Positions 34,071 through 43,798 of a stretch of 64,000 bases of DNA are shown in pieces. Source of the stretch: JAVBNT01 sp031551355 (lineage in GTDB: Bacteria > Vulcanimicrobiota > CADAWZ01); contig JAVBNT010000004.1 in the NCBI GenBank assembly GCA_031551355.1, positions 26,812 through 90,811 of the forward strand. Reading direction: 5' to 3'. Each line of letters starts with the position of its first letter. Within the stretch, counting starts at the first letter, position 1. Made by a program: the position numbers and the translations under genes. The notes below the pieces were generated by a model. That model was not told where the DNA came from. It did not search any database and saw only the letters and a list, made by a program, of their open reading frames with translations.

Positions 34071-34539
34071 TTAAAGATTCTTCCTTTACCGTCTCCGGCA
34101 GCGTTTCAATAATTTTTTTAAACCCGCTGACATCCTCAAACTCCATGTATACGGAGGCAAAGCGTATATACGCAACGGCATCCATTTCCCGCAGTGATTC
34201 CATAACCTTGGCACCGATATTACCGCTGAGAACTTCCCTGTCATTGGCGGCTCTGAGCTCACGCTCTATTTTCAAAAGTGCCGTCTCAATTGTTTCCATA
34301 CTCACCGGACGCTTCTCACAGGCCTTCAAAAAACCGGACATCAGTTTATTGCGATCAAAACGTTCTCTGGTTGAGTCCTTTTTGACGACAAACAGCGGAC
34401 GCGGCTCTTCACGCTCCGAAGTCGTAAAGCGGCTTTTGCATTTCAGGCATTCCCTTCTACGCCTGACCGCCGAAAAATCCTCGGCCACACGGGAGTCGAC
34501 AACCCTGCTTTCCTTGAAAAAACAAAAAGGACATTTCAT
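34063..34539 (-). CDS. nrdR: Transcriptional repressor NrdR
   Basis: A 158-residue regulator of ribonucleotide reductase genes. The N-terminal zinc ribbon is MKCPFCFFKESRVVDSRVA...RRRRECLKCKSRFTT and the ATP-cone follows (VVKKDSTRERFDRNKLMSGF to about residue 135). It reads dATP/ATP and binds NrdR boxes near nrd promoters; the nrdJ gene at the left edge is a likely target, but its promoter is not in view. It lies between ftsZ (414 bp away, a MITE in between) and the endonuclease Q-like gene, with which it overlaps. Confidence 0.95.
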   Translation of the reverse strand: MKCPFCFFKESRVVDSRVAEDFSAVRRRRECLKCKSRFTTSEREEPRPLFVVKKDSTRERFDRNKLMSGFLKACEKRPVSMETIETALLKIERELRAANDREVLSGNIGAKVMESLREMDAVAYIRFASVYMEFEDVSGFKKIIETLPETVKEESLNE

Positions 34540-34596
34540 AAGACAGTCTCCGGCAAATTAAAATAAAATCCGGTAATACCCCCCGGAATGAACCCG

Positions 34597-34865
34597 ATGT
34601 CATTAGGTTAAGGTTTTAAATCTCAGTTTTTGCCATTTTTGTCATTGCAAGGAATTACCGACAAAGCAATCCCGAAAAACAAATGTCTGGATTGCCACGC
34701 CTTACAGGCTCGCAATCTTCCATGCGGCGTAGCCGCACAACTATAAATGAAAACATCTGTCAGGATGCCTGTCATTGTTATGTTTTCATAACAATGACAG
34801 GCAGAGCAAATTAATCATGTGATTTTTATCACGTTCAAAAATAGTTTATACTAACTTAATGACAT
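34597..34865. mobile_element. MITE-like element, copy B (269 bp)
   Basis: Ends ATGTCATTAGGTTAAG and CTAACTTAATGACAT match the other copies with few changes. The interior has the CAATCC...GGATTG and ACAGGCTCGCAAT modules, plus an extra segment holding a perfect 16-bp hairpin. It sits between ftsZ and nrdR. Confidence 0.65.
34767..34802. other. Perfect 16-bp hairpin inside MITE copy B
   Basis: GCCTGTCATTGTTATG, loop TTTT, CATAACAATGACAGGC. Absent from the two 200-bp copies, so it is probably a later insertion or a variant module. Confidence 0.6.
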
Positions 34866-34953
34866 TAGAATTAACAAAGCATAAAAAGTAAATGAGGGGT
34901 GCCGCAACAGCTCCCCTCTAAAAAGACAAACAAAAATTAAATTTAAGCTGTTT

Positions 34954-36156
34954 TTACTGCGTTCTGCGTCTCTGCAGCAGCTTCTCACGAAGTTTGAACG
35001 GAAGATCGTCCATTTCCTCTCCGGATGATTTCGAAAGGAAATCATTTTGTTCCGTACCGGCAGAAGCAATTGAGGCAAACAGCTCATTGGCATTTTCATC
35101 CATCCTGGAGGCGGCAAAGCCTGTCGCCAGAACCGTAACCTTAACTTCATCCTGATAAGAGTCGTTGATAACGGCTCCGAAAATGACTCTGGCATCCGGG
35201 TCAACAGCCTGAGCAATGATCGAAGCGGCTTCATTGACCTCAAGCAGTGAAAGAGAAGGTCCGCCGGTGATATTGAACAATACACCCTTAGCGCCGTCTA
35301 TTGAAGAATCAAGCAGCAGGCTTCTTGTGGCATCCTCAGCAGCCATAGCGGCACGGCGGTCGCCTGATGCAAGTCCTATTCCCATCAATGCCGAACCGGA
35401 GTTGAGCATAATCGTCTGGATATCGGCAAAATCAACGTTTATAAGTCCGGGAATCGTAATAATATCGGAGATGCCCTGGACTCCGTGACGAAGAACATCA
35501 TCCGCGACCCTGAATGAATCCATAAGCGACGTCTTCTTGTCAATTACCTTCAACAGATTATCATTAGGAATCGTAATCAGCGTATCAACCTTGTCGGTAA
35601 GCTCCTGGATGCCGCGCTCGGCAATCATCATCCTCATCCTGCCTTCAAAGGAAAAAGGTTTGGTAATTACCGCCACGGAAAGCGCCCCGGCTTCCTTCGC
35701 CAATTCGGCAACAACAGGCGCTGCTCCGGTTCCCGTTCCGCCGCCCATACCGGCCGTAATGAAAACCATATCGGCCCCGTCAATGGCGGCCAATATCTCA
35801 CCGCGGCTTTCTTCAATCGCTTTTCGGCCGATTTCCGGGTTAGCTCCGGCGCCAAGCCCTCTGGTTACGTTGCCGCCGATATGTATGCGCTTAGCAGCTT
35901 CGTTGCAGAGAAAAAGTGCCTGAGCATCAGTATTAATATTTATAAAATCAACGCCGTTAAGTCCTACCTGTATCATACGGTTCACGGCATTACAGCCGGC
36001 ACCGCCGACTCCAACAACCTTGATGCCGGCAAAACGCTCCAAAGAAGACCCTTTTTCCGATTGGCTTCTCGGTGCCGTCTGCACTCTGTTTATTGTCTGC
36101 GCCAATTTTTCCAAACCGACGGCAGGCTGTTTATTATCACTTTTAGATGAGTTCAA
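34954..36156 (-). CDS. ftsZ: Cell division protein FtsZ
   Basis: A 400-residue tubulin-like GTPase forming the Z ring. IKVVGVGGAGCNAVNRMI starts at about residue 45, the tubulin signature GGGTGTGAAPVVAE lies at 138-151, and the synergy-loop NVDFADIQTI is near 250. The N-terminus is about 35 residues longer than in E. coli FtsZ. The C-terminus ends in a conserved-type tail (DDLPFKLREKL) followed by a basic QRRR. It starts with TTG, supported by AGGAGG 8 nt upstream. The gene follows ftsA by 30 bp. Confidence 0.97.
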   Translation of the reverse strand: MNSSKSDNKQPAVGLEKLAQTINRVQTAPRSQSEKGSSLERFAGIKVVGVGGAGCNAVNRMIQVGLNGVDFININTDAQALFLCNEAAKRIHIGGNVTRGLGAGANPEIGRKAIEESRGEILAAIDGADMVFITAGMGGGTGTGAAPVVAELAKEAGALSVAVITKPFSFEGRMRMMIAERGIQELTDKVDTLITIPNDNLLKVIDKKTSLMDSFRVADDVLRHGVQGISDIITIPGLINVDFADIQTIMLNSGSALMGIGLASGDRRAAMAAEDATRSLLLDSSIDGAKGVLFNITGGPSLSLLEVNEAASIIAQAVDPDARVIFGAVINDSYQDEVKVTVLATGFAASRMDENANELFASIASAGTEQNDFLSKSSGEEMDDLPFKLREKLLQRRRTQ

Positions 36157-36186
36157 GATTTCATCCTCCTAACATAAATAACGTCT

Positions 36187-37425
36187 CTAGAAAATCTCAT
36201 GAAGCCACTGAATTACCTTGTTAAAAAAGTCACCCATCTTCGAAGATGACGGGGGCTTTTCAATACTTCTGCTGCGTTTTTTCGAACCATAAAGAATCAA
36301 TCCCAATGCCATTGCATACGACTGATCGGCAAATTCGGACGGAAGCTCGGGAGGATTTACCACGTTGCCTATTTTCACAGGATATTCAAACACATTCTCG
36401 GCAAGTTGGCCGATTCCGTCAATAGCCGAAGTACCTCCTGTAAGCAATATGGCTCCCAAAGCAATACCTCTTTTTGCCAGTTTATCTATTTCTACTTTAG
36501 ATTTTTCAAATATGTCAACAAGCCGGCTTTCAATCACTTCTGCCAGAGACGCTCTTGAAACCGTTGCCTGGCTTACGGAGCTGATTGAATTGACACTGAG
36601 TTCTTCATCCTCGGTGATCAAATCAATCATTGCCGCACCCTTGGAATTTTTTATCCTTTCGGCCTCCATCGGAGGAATTCCAAAGCAAAGGGCAATATCG
36701 TACGTTATGTTATAACCGCCGGCACCGACAATAAAACTGGAAATAAGGCTGCCGTTTTTAAAAACGGCAATATTCGTCGTGTCAAAACCGATATCAATCA
36801 CTACCGATCCGAGATCAATCATATCCTGAGTCAGAGAAGAAAGTCCGGTACAAAAACTTCCGAGAACCAGCCCGTCCTCTTCTATTTCAAGGCCGGCCTC
36901 TTCAACCGCTCTGGTAACATTGGCAATTGAAGTTTTAAGGGCCGTAACGAGGTTGGCGTCAACTTCAAGACGCATTCCCGACATTCCGACGGGATTTTTC
37001 ACACCCGGCATACCGTCGACAATGTAGTTTCTGGGAAGAACATGAACAATTTCACGTTCAGTTGTCAGTCCCAGCAGCCTGGCGGCATCAATAACACGCC
37101 TGACATCATTCTCGGTAATTACTCTGTCGGGGCTGGCAATCGTAACCTCACCTCTTCTAAGCATAGAATGGAGGAAGTCTCCGCCAAGTCCAACATAAAC
37201 GCTGCTAATCTCGAAACCGGCAGATTTTTCCGCCTCTGAAACGGCTGATTCTATCGCCATAGCAGCTTCCTGTATATTAACAATAAGTCCCTTTTTTATG
37301 CCTTTGGAAGGAGCGCTGCCAACACCAAGAATTTCAATGGAATAGTCATCGGCAATTTCAGCAATGACGCATTGCATTGATTTCGATCCAAGATCAACTC
37401 CCGCTACAATCTCGTGTTTTGGCAT
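36187..37425 (-). CDS. ftsA: Cell division protein FtsA
   Basis: A 412-residue actin-like protein that tethers FtsZ to the membrane. The phosphate-1 motif VAGVDLGSKSMQCVIAE opens the protein; VIDIGFDTTNIAVFKNG is the phosphate-2 region and ILLTGGTSAIDGI the adenosine motif. The last residues (GDFFNKVIQWLHEIF) form the amphipathic membrane helix. ATG 37425 has GGAGGTG 9 nt upstream. Followed by ftsZ. Confidence 0.96.
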   Translation of the reverse strand: MPKHEIVAGVDLGSKSMQCVIAEIADDYSIEILGVGSAPSKGIKKGLIVNIQEAAMAIESAVSEAEKSAGFEISSVYVGLGGDFLHSMLRRGEVTIASPDRVITENDVRRVIDAARLLGLTTEREIVHVLPRNYIVDGMPGVKNPVGMSGMRLEVDANLVTALKTSIANVTRAVEEAGLEIEEDGLVLGSFCTGLSSLTQDMIDLGSVVIDIGFDTTNIAVFKNGSLISSFIVGAGGYNITYDIALCFGIPPMEAERIKNSKGAAMIDLITEDEELSVNSISSVSQATVSRASLAEVIESRLVDIFEKSKVEIDKLAKRGIALGAILLTGGTSAIDGIGQLAENVFEYPVKIGNVVNPPELPSEFADQSYAMALGLILYGSKKRSRSIEKPPSSSKMGDFFNKVIQWLHEIF

Positions 37426-37457
37426 TAAAAAATACACCTCCGGAAAGGCTAAAATTT

Positions 37458-37871
37458 CTATACGGCGGTCTCAATGTCCTTTTGAATTTCCTGCTCGGAA
37501 TGCTTATTTTGCGAAGCGGAATTTTCATTTGTAGAAGTAAAAACAGAGACAATATCGCGCCTGATAAATCCTAAATTATTGAAAAGACGGACACCAAATG
37601 TAATGATTGCCGCCATATAAAGGTCCACACCCAGCCTGTCGCCCATCCAGGTTATAAAAGCAGCCATAAGCACATTGGTCAGAAAACCGGAAACAAAAAG
37701 CGACAAATCAAACTTACCTTCAATACCTCCTCTTATAGCCCCGACTACAGAGTCGAGTCCGGCCAGAAATGATATTGAAATATATGTCGAATATACCATC
37801 GGCGGCGCAAATTTCGCCGGCAGGATAAAACCGATTACGATACCTATGCACAGGCCCATTACAATCCACAT
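37458..37871 (-). CDS. sbp: Small basic protein Sbp (DUF1290)
   Basis: A 137-residue integral membrane protein with about four helices. The IGIVIGFILPAKFAPPMVYSTY start and the SFLAGLDSVVGAIRGGIEGKFD loop are diagnostic of DUF1290, present beside ftsA in many Firmicutes and Actinobacteria. Its function is unproven and it is believed to belong to the divisome. The last 25 residues are a polar tail. 32 bp before ftsA. Confidence 0.88.
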   Translation of the reverse strand: MWIVMGLCIGIVIGFILPAKFAPPMVYSTYISISFLAGLDSVVGAIRGGIEGKFDLSLFVSGFLTNVLMAAFITWMGDRLGVDLYMAAIITFGVRLFNNLGFIRRDIVSVFTSTNENSASQNKHSEQEIQKDIETAV

Positions 37872-38083
37872 AACAAAGATTCCGGAATAATACAGGCTTT
37901 AATAAAAGTCCAGAAAAATAGCTTTCATTACGGCCCCAGGCTTTCCGCATTTCCTTTCTTTAAAAAATTATTTTCCGCTTTTCCGCCAAATTTTATCAGC
38001 AAATACTCGAAGTCAGGTGAACCGGCAAGAGCAAAAACCGTCAGTTCAAACCTGTCTTTTATACTTTTATATAATAATAAATC

Positions 38084-38854
38084 TTAATTTTGCGGATTCT
38101 CCCGCGGTTTTGCATATCTCTGAATCATACTGCCCTTAAAGGAAGGGACTTCTATAGAATCAAACCGGCTGATTTTCACCTTCACTCCCTGCTGTAAAGC
38201 CGGAGCCATATAGTCCATAAATCCTCCCGGCGTTCTCAGAGCTCCATCCATATCTTTGGCCGGACCAATCGCGTTAACTTTGTAAGGCGAAGCCATCCTG
38301 ACCGAATTAATCAGCACAGTCGGCCCGACACACCTTATCGAGGTGGTTGTCACAATTCTCTGATCATTTATGGAAATTGCTTCCGCTCCCGATGCCCACA
38401 GTTCATTAACAAGAGTCGAAAGATCAACATCATGCACTATAAAATAGAAAGGGTCATCCTTAGGCGAAGGCCTTTTCGGAGAGTCCGCCATTTCAACCAC
38501 TATTCCCGGGCCGGCAACCTCGGTATATCCTGCTTCAGTCCTCATTACCTCCAGTTGATTGCGCATAGCTTTAAGCACATCTTCACTGCTTCCGGCACTG
38601 CGCTCGAACTCCTCAAGGGATTTTTTCTTATCCGCCAGATCGCGCTCCATCTTGTCACGCTGCGCCTCAAGCTCATGAACCATCTTTATCATATCACTGC
38701 GCTGGCTGAACATAGGAAATCCGGCCTGCGCCTGGGTTCTAAACTGGAGCGTCATTATAATTCCAAGAATCATGGAGGCCAGAGCAATATAAGTCTGCCA
38801 ACTGTTCTTTGGTTTCTCTTTTTTTGACTGAGCCTGACGTTTCTGATTTTTCAT
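38084..38854 (-). CDS. DUF881-family protein
   Basis: A 256-residue membrane protein. After a basic N-terminus a single helix (about 22-40) leads to a coiled coil (about 55-105) and the DUF881 domain (GPGIVVEMADS...VHDVDLSTLVNELWASGAEAISINDQRI). Genes of this family neighbour ftsQ/ftsA in Firmicutes and Actinobacteria; a role in division or envelope assembly is assumed. A 212-bp gap without a gene separates it from sbp. Confidence 0.88.
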   Translation of the reverse strand: MKNQKRQAQSKKEKPKNSWQTYIALASMILGIIMTLQFRTQAQAGFPMFSQRSDMIKMVHELEAQRDKMERDLADKKKSLEEFERSAGSSEDVLKAMRNQLEVMRTEAGYTEVAGPGIVVEMADSPKRPSPKDDPFYFIVHDVDLSTLVNELWASGAEAISINDQRIVTTTSIRCVGPTVLINSVRMASPYKVNAIGPAKDMDGALRTPGGFMDYMAPALQQGVKVKISRFDSIEVPSFKGSMIQRYAKPRENPQN

Positions 38855-38949
38855 AAAAAACTAAAAACCTGCATATTTCAAACAAATTAAAATAACAAAA
38901 AACAACCGCTTTAGAAAAAGTAAAACAGATCTGTAACGGGTGTTTTCAT

Positions 38950-39801
38950 TTATACGCCGTCCGGCACTGCCGCCTGAAGGTTTTCTTCAGTATCCTTATC
39001 TTTTTTAGGAGACGGAGGAACAATAAACTTAACAACCGGCTCGCTATAACGCAAGTCTATATATTCTACCAGCGAAAGTTTATCTTTCATTTGCTTCATC
39101 ATTTCCGCAAGAATTGCCGTTTTATCATTTATTGAAGTATCTTGCGGATTTCTAAGCAGCTCTTCAATACTACCGAAACGAATCTCAAAGTCTTTCTTCC
39201 CGACATTATAACGAAATGAAAGATACCCCCCTATGTCAATGGCGTAGAACAATACATTCTTCCTTACATTCAAAGGAAGCAAATCCGAAAAAGACATTAT
39301 CGAACGGATCTTCTCCTTATCAGTAAGCGAATCGACGACAATCTTATCGTCGACAATAAGCTTAGGATAAGACTCAGCCTCTTTAGCCGTAAGAGGCAAA
39401 AGTACACGTCCGTCAATATCAACCCCGAACCATTGATGAAGTTTATCAGCTGCCGATATTGCTACAACAGGGTTTCTTTCCGAGAGTTCTATTTTCAGCG
39501 TTCCGGGGAATTTTTTTTTAATTTTAAAACTTTTTATCCAGGAGATGGCCGCCAGACGATCGTGCAGCGACTTTGAATCGATCTGCCACAGAAACTTTCC
39601 CCACGGTAAAGAACATGAGGCAACAACATCTTCCCCTTTCAGATGTTCCATCCCTGTTATTTCAACATTTTTCAAACGGAATGAATCCGAAGTAATAAAA
39701 ACAAGCTGTGCAAGCAAAAAAAGCAGCAGCACAAAAACCTTTCTCGGGTTACCGCTTACAACAGGGAGCTTAAACTTAACAGTATCAGACTTTCTTTTCA
39801 T
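38950..39801 (-). CDS. ftsQ: Cell division protein FtsQ/DivIB
   Basis: A 283-residue bitopic protein: cytoplasmic basic N-terminus, membrane helix at about 22-39, then a POTRA domain (SFRLKNVEITGMEHLKGEDVV...) and the beta domain with PGTLKIELSERNPVVAI and the DIDGRVL segment. It links the FtsB/FtsL complex to the ring. The C-terminal tail is Pro/Lys-rich. It follows murC by 57 bp; no murB lies between. Confidence 0.9.
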   Translation of the reverse strand: MKRKSDTVKFKLPVVSGNPRKVFVLLLFLLAQLVFITSDSFRLKNVEITGMEHLKGEDVVASCSLPWGKFLWQIDSKSLHDRLAAISWIKSFKIKKKFPGTLKIELSERNPVVAISAADKLHQWFGVDIDGRVLLPLTAKEAESYPKLIVDDKIVVDSLTDKEKIRSIMSFSDLLPLNVRKNVLFYAIDIGGYLSFRYNVGKKDFEIRFGSIEELLRNPQDTSINDKTAILAEMMKQMKDKLSLVEYIDLRYSEPVVKFIVPPSPKKDKDTEENLQAAVPDGV

Positions 39802-39858
39802 AATAAAAGGCTAAACTCCCATTCAATACATATATCCAAAACCCAAAACCTTAAAAAC

Positions 39859-41313
39859 CTACTCAACAGGAGAAGCAAACAAGGATTCATTTATAGACAA
39901 TAACGGGGAATATGAAGGCTGAGAAGATAATTTACTGTAAAACATTTCCGATACATTGCAAATATCACCTGCTCCAAGAGTGATAACGACATCACCTTTT
40001 TCCGCATTTGCCAAAAGCCAGTGCAGTATATCCTTACGTTCGGGAATATAATGTACATCAACATTAGGAGACTTTTTCTTTATAAGAGAAGCCAGATCAG
40101 AGCTGTTTATTTCAGGATCAACTTTTTCTCCGGCACTGTATATATCGGCAACAACAAGAATATCAGCTTCATAAAACGCTTCCGACAGCTCGTTCATCAG
40201 GAATCTCGTTCGCGAATACCTGTGGGGCTGGAACACGGCAATAACACGTTTTGCATTGCCTGTTTTCGCCGCGTGGACCGCCGCGCGAAGCTTTGACGGA
40301 TTATGCGCATAGTCATCTACTACCATTATGCCGTTCATGTTTCCCAAAACATCAAAACGCCTTTTAAGTCCGCCAAAAACTTCAAGAGCCGCGGCAATTG
40401 CATCAAAATCAAGGCCAATCTCCATACAAATGGCTATGCAGGCAAGGGCATTTTGAACATTGTGCCTTCCGGGAACTCTAAGTTTCAGCTCACCAAGAAA
40501 TGAAGACTTACAATAAATACGGCTTACCGAGCAGTAATCAGACAAAACAATATCTTCAGCTCTGAAATCTGCATCATGTTTGATTCCATAAGTAATATAT
40601 GGCCTGGAAATGGACGGTAAAATTTTTCTGACATACTCGCTGTCACTGCAAAGAACAATTGCTCCGCCGTCACAAACCCTGTCCGTAAACTCCAGAAAAA
40701 CCCTTGATATCGTCTTCATAACCTGCTCATAATCATTATGGCAGGAAGCATACGGCTCAACATTCAGGTTTACGTCCGAATCAATATTTGTAATTATGGC
40801 ATGCATCGGCGAAAGATGTAAAAAGGAAGCATCACTCTCATCAGCCTCGGCAACAAGGTATGAACCGCTGCCGATAGATGCATTTGAGCTTATTGAAGCC
40901 AACTCTCCGCCGACAACAACCGTCGGATCAAGTTTATTGTAACGCATAACAGATGAAATCATCGAAGTAGTCGTGGTTTTGCCATGTGTTCCGGCAACGG
41001 CGATTCCCTTTTGAGTCTGCATAAGAAAGCCCAGCACCTGCGCTCTTTGCATAACTTCAAGTCCATTTTCCCTTGCAAACGCAAGTTCCGGATTTTTCTC
41101 CGATATAGCCGAAGAGATTACGACCGTGTCGGCACCAAAAACATTTGCCGCACTGTGTCCCACATAGACGGAGGCTCCTGCCAGGGCAAGCCTGTCGGTA
41201 ATATGTGAACGTTTCAAATCGGAACCGGAAACGGTATACCCCTTAGAAATTAAAATCTGAGCGATCCCACTCATTCCAATACCACCAATTCCGATAAAAT
41301 GAACGTGCTTCAT
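39859..41313 (-). CDS. murC: UDP-N-acetylmuramate--L-alanine ligase
   Basis: A 484-residue ligase that adds L-Ala to UDP-MurNAc. VHFIGIGGIGMSGIAQIL opens the UDP-binding domain, VAGTHGKTTTTSM is the ATP loop, and DDYAHNPSKL marks the C-terminal domain. GAGGAG precedes the start. Gene order murG-murC-ftsQ is typical of dcw clusters. Confidence 0.97.
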   Translation of the reverse strand: MKHVHFIGIGGIGMSGIAQILISKGYTVSGSDLKRSHITDRLALAGASVYVGHSAANVFGADTVVISSAISEKNPELAFARENGLEVMQRAQVLGFLMQTQKGIAVAGTHGKTTTTSMISSVMRYNKLDPTVVVGGELASISSNASIGSGSYLVAEADESDASFLHLSPMHAIITNIDSDVNLNVEPYASCHNDYEQVMKTISRVFLEFTDRVCDGGAIVLCSDSEYVRKILPSISRPYITYGIKHDADFRAEDIVLSDYCSVSRIYCKSSFLGELKLRVPGRHNVQNALACIAICMEIGLDFDAIAAALEVFGGLKRRFDVLGNMNGIMVVDDYAHNPSKLRAAVHAAKTGNAKRVIAVFQPHRYSRTRFLMNELSEAFYEADILVVADIYSAGEKVDPEINSSDLASLIKKKSPNVDVHYIPERKDILHWLLANAEKGDVVITLGAGDICNVSEMFYSKLSSQPSYSPLLSINESLFASPVE

Positions 41314-41436
41314 ATAAAACTCCTCTCAAAAGTTACCTGTAATTGCTATATCTTACAACAATGACGAACATCCCAATGAATATATCCATTCATACGCACT
41401 ACGGATGCAGTGCATGATTATTCCCAAAATTAGGGG

Positions 41437-42534
41437 CTATTTATTCGACAAAAAACACTCCAACACCTTCAATATATTTGCCAACGCTTCAGGTTTACCT
41501 AATTTTTTACTGTTGACTTCCATTTGCGCCGTCTTTTCTTTATTTTCCATCAATTCCGCAACCATAGCAGGCAGCTTATCCGCAACATCGGCATCGGGAA
41601 TCATCAGCGACGCATTATTTTTTTCCAGCCATCTGGCATTTTTTTCCTGATGGGCTTCGGCGGCAAAAGGATAAGGAATCATCAACGATGCTATTCCCCT
41701 TGCCGTAATTTCGGCAAGAGTTGTTGCACCGGCCCTGCAAACGACAAGATCGCAGGCCGCATAAGCATCATAAATATTTTTCATAAACGGCACACATCTG
41801 TAATCAAGTAATGAACCTTCAAGAATCGGCGCCGACTGTAAGGAAATCGATTGATAATGTTTTTCGCCGGCAATATGTATAACCGACCAGTCCTTATCTT
41901 TCCAAAGCGGCAAAGAAGACAGCACGGCATCGTTAATACTTTTTGCACCCTGACTGGCGCCGGTTATAAGCAGACACTTGCGGCCTTCGGGAATATCAAG
42001 ACTTTTTCTGGCTTCACTTCTCTCAGCCGCCAGCACTTCCTGACGTACGGGATTGCCGGTCAGCACCGTTTTTGCCCCTGAAAAATACTTAGACGACTCT
42101 TCAAAACTTATACATATTTTATCGGCAAGACGCCCGACAAAACGGTTTGTCTTCCCGGGAAAAGTATTCTGTTCAAGTAGAACAACCGGTACTTTTTTCA
42201 GAAAAGCCGCAAAAGTAACCGGAGCGCTTACGTAACCTCCAGAGCCGACAACAACCGACGGCCTCAATCTTGAGATCAGTTTCAGGGCCTGTAACGTTCC
42301 CAGAGAAAGCCGGAAAAAAGACTTTACAAGTTTCAACGGATTTGATGAAAACGGGGCCGAAGAAATAAATTCAATGTCAAACCCTTCCTGAGGTACGAGG
42401 TTTGCTTCCATACCAAGCTTATTGCCGGCAAAAACAATTCCGGCTCCGGAATATGTTTCACGGATCTTTTTAGCAACGGCAAGGGCGGGATACAGATGCC
42501 CGCCGGTCCCTCCGCCGGTAAAAAGAATTTTCAT
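41437..42534 (-). CDS. murG: UDP-GlcNAc--lipid I N-acetylglucosaminyltransferase
   Basis: A 365-residue GT28 enzyme that makes lipid II at the inner face of the membrane. GGGTGGHLYPALAVA is the N-terminal glycine loop, SVVVGSGGYVSAPVTFAA and LLEQNTFPGKTNR are family motifs, and VVCRAGATTLAEITARG is in the UDP-GlcNAc site. 73 bp after ftsW. Confidence 0.97.
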   Translation of the reverse strand: MKILFTGGGTGGHLYPALAVAKKIRETYSGAGIVFAGNKLGMEANLVPQEGFDIEFISSAPFSSNPLKLVKSFFRLSLGTLQALKLISRLRPSVVVGSGGYVSAPVTFAAFLKKVPVVLLEQNTFPGKTNRFVGRLADKICISFEESSKYFSGAKTVLTGNPVRQEVLAAERSEARKSLDIPEGRKCLLITGASQGAKSINDAVLSSLPLWKDKDWSVIHIAGEKHYQSISLQSAPILEGSLLDYRCVPFMKNIYDAYAACDLVVCRAGATTLAEITARGIASLMIPYPFAAEAHQEKNARWLEKNNASLMIPDADVADKLPAMVAELMENKEKTAQMEVNSKKLGKPEALANILKVLECFLSNK

Positions 42535-42607
42535 AAAATTAAAAACCTTTCAATTTTTAGTTTCCGGTTTTCAGCCGGCAAATCGACAGCTGCCAACCGA
42601 TAACCAA

Positions 42608-43798
42608 CTAAGCTTTCGCTTTTTCAGCAGACTCGCCCGCTTCCTGCTGCGATTCATCAATTTCCTCAATATCGTCGCCCCACTGCCAGTTATTGCTTCT
42701 CCGCGAACAATGCCTTGATACGTTGAGCAGCAGACCGGCCATCGTCATACATGCTATCAGCGCCGAACCTCCGTAGCTGATAAACGGCAAAGGAATTCCG
42801 GTACAGGGAACAATGCCGACCACAACACCCATATTCATGAAAGCCTGAAAAGCAATCATAAACGTACAGCCCACCGCCAGCAGGCGCATAAACAGATTAC
42901 TGGTTTGCGAAGCTATTTTCAGCCCGCGGTAAAGGAACATAATAAAAACAGCGACGATACAGATAGTGCCTATCAGTCCAAGTTCTTCACCGATAATTGC
43001 GAATATAAAATCAGTATACTGTTCTGGCAGATAGAAAAACTTCTGACGGCTCTGCCCTATTCCAAGACCCGTTATTCCTCCGGAACCAACCGCTATCAGC
43101 GACTGGCAGACGTGATATCCGCTTCCCTGCGAATCCTTCCATGGGTTGATGAAAGCCCTCATTCGTTCCATGCGGTAAGAATGCCCCGTAAACAGCTTAA
43201 AAATAATCAAACCTGCCGATCCGCCAAAAACAGTCGCCAGATACTGCCATCTGGCCCCGGAAACGTAAAGCATAATTACCAGAGTCGCAAAAATTGAAAG
43301 TGCCGTACCCAAATCAGGTTCCGCTTCAATAATGCCCATAACAAGGCCGATAAGCACAACAATAAAAGCAAATTTCCACAATTCCCTGATTCTCTCACCA
43401 CGCCTGGAAAGGTAGTCCGCAAGATAGAGAACACAGAAAACTTTTGCCATTTCCGCAGGCTGGAAGGTAAACGAACCGTATCCAAGCCAGCGCCGGGCGC
43501 CCATCGTCGCCACACCGATTCCGGGTATCAAAACCAGCACCAGCAAAATAAAACATCCCAGCAGGCCGACAAAGCTAAACCGCCCAAGTTTCAGCAGATC
43601 CGCCTTGTATGCCAAAATAAAAAAAACACTGCCGATACATGAATATATAAGCTGACGCTTAAAATAATAGTAGGGATCATTGTTACAGTCTTCCAGCATC
43701 GCGCAGGTTGCCGAACTGGAACTGAATACCATCACAATCCCGGTAAGGACAAGAATTGCAGTCAAAAAAATTAGCATCAGATCCGGATTTTTTTTCAT
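42608..43798 (-). CDS. ftsW: Lipid II polymerase / division protein FtsW
   Basis: A 396-residue SEDS protein with about ten membrane helices. WLGYGSFTFQPAEMAKV, EAEPDLGTALSIFATLVI (with the catalytic-type Asp loop) and FISYGGSALIACMTMAGLLLN are the SEDS motifs. The C-terminal tail is acidic. The start overlaps the murD stop (ATGA). It polymerises glycan together with the PBP encoded at 49.1-50.8 kb. Confidence 0.95.
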   Translation of the reverse strand: MKKNPDLMLIFLTAILVLTGIVMVFSSSSATCAMLEDCNNDPYYYFKRQLIYSCIGSVFFILAYKADLLKLGRFSFVGLLGCFILLVLVLIPGIGVATMGARRWLGYGSFTFQPAEMAKVFCVLYLADYLSRRGERIRELWKFAFIVVLIGLVMGIIEAEPDLGTALSIFATLVIMLYVSGARWQYLATVFGGSAGLIIFKLFTGHSYRMERMRAFINPWKDSQGSGYHVCQSLIAVGSGGITGLGIGQSRQKFFYLPEQYTDFIFAIIGEELGLIGTICIVAVFIMFLYRGLKIASQTSNLFMRLLAVGCTFMIAFQAFMNMGVVVGIVPCTGIPLPFISYGGSALIACMTMAGLLLNVSRHCSRRSNNWQWGDDIEEIDESQQEAGESAEKAKA

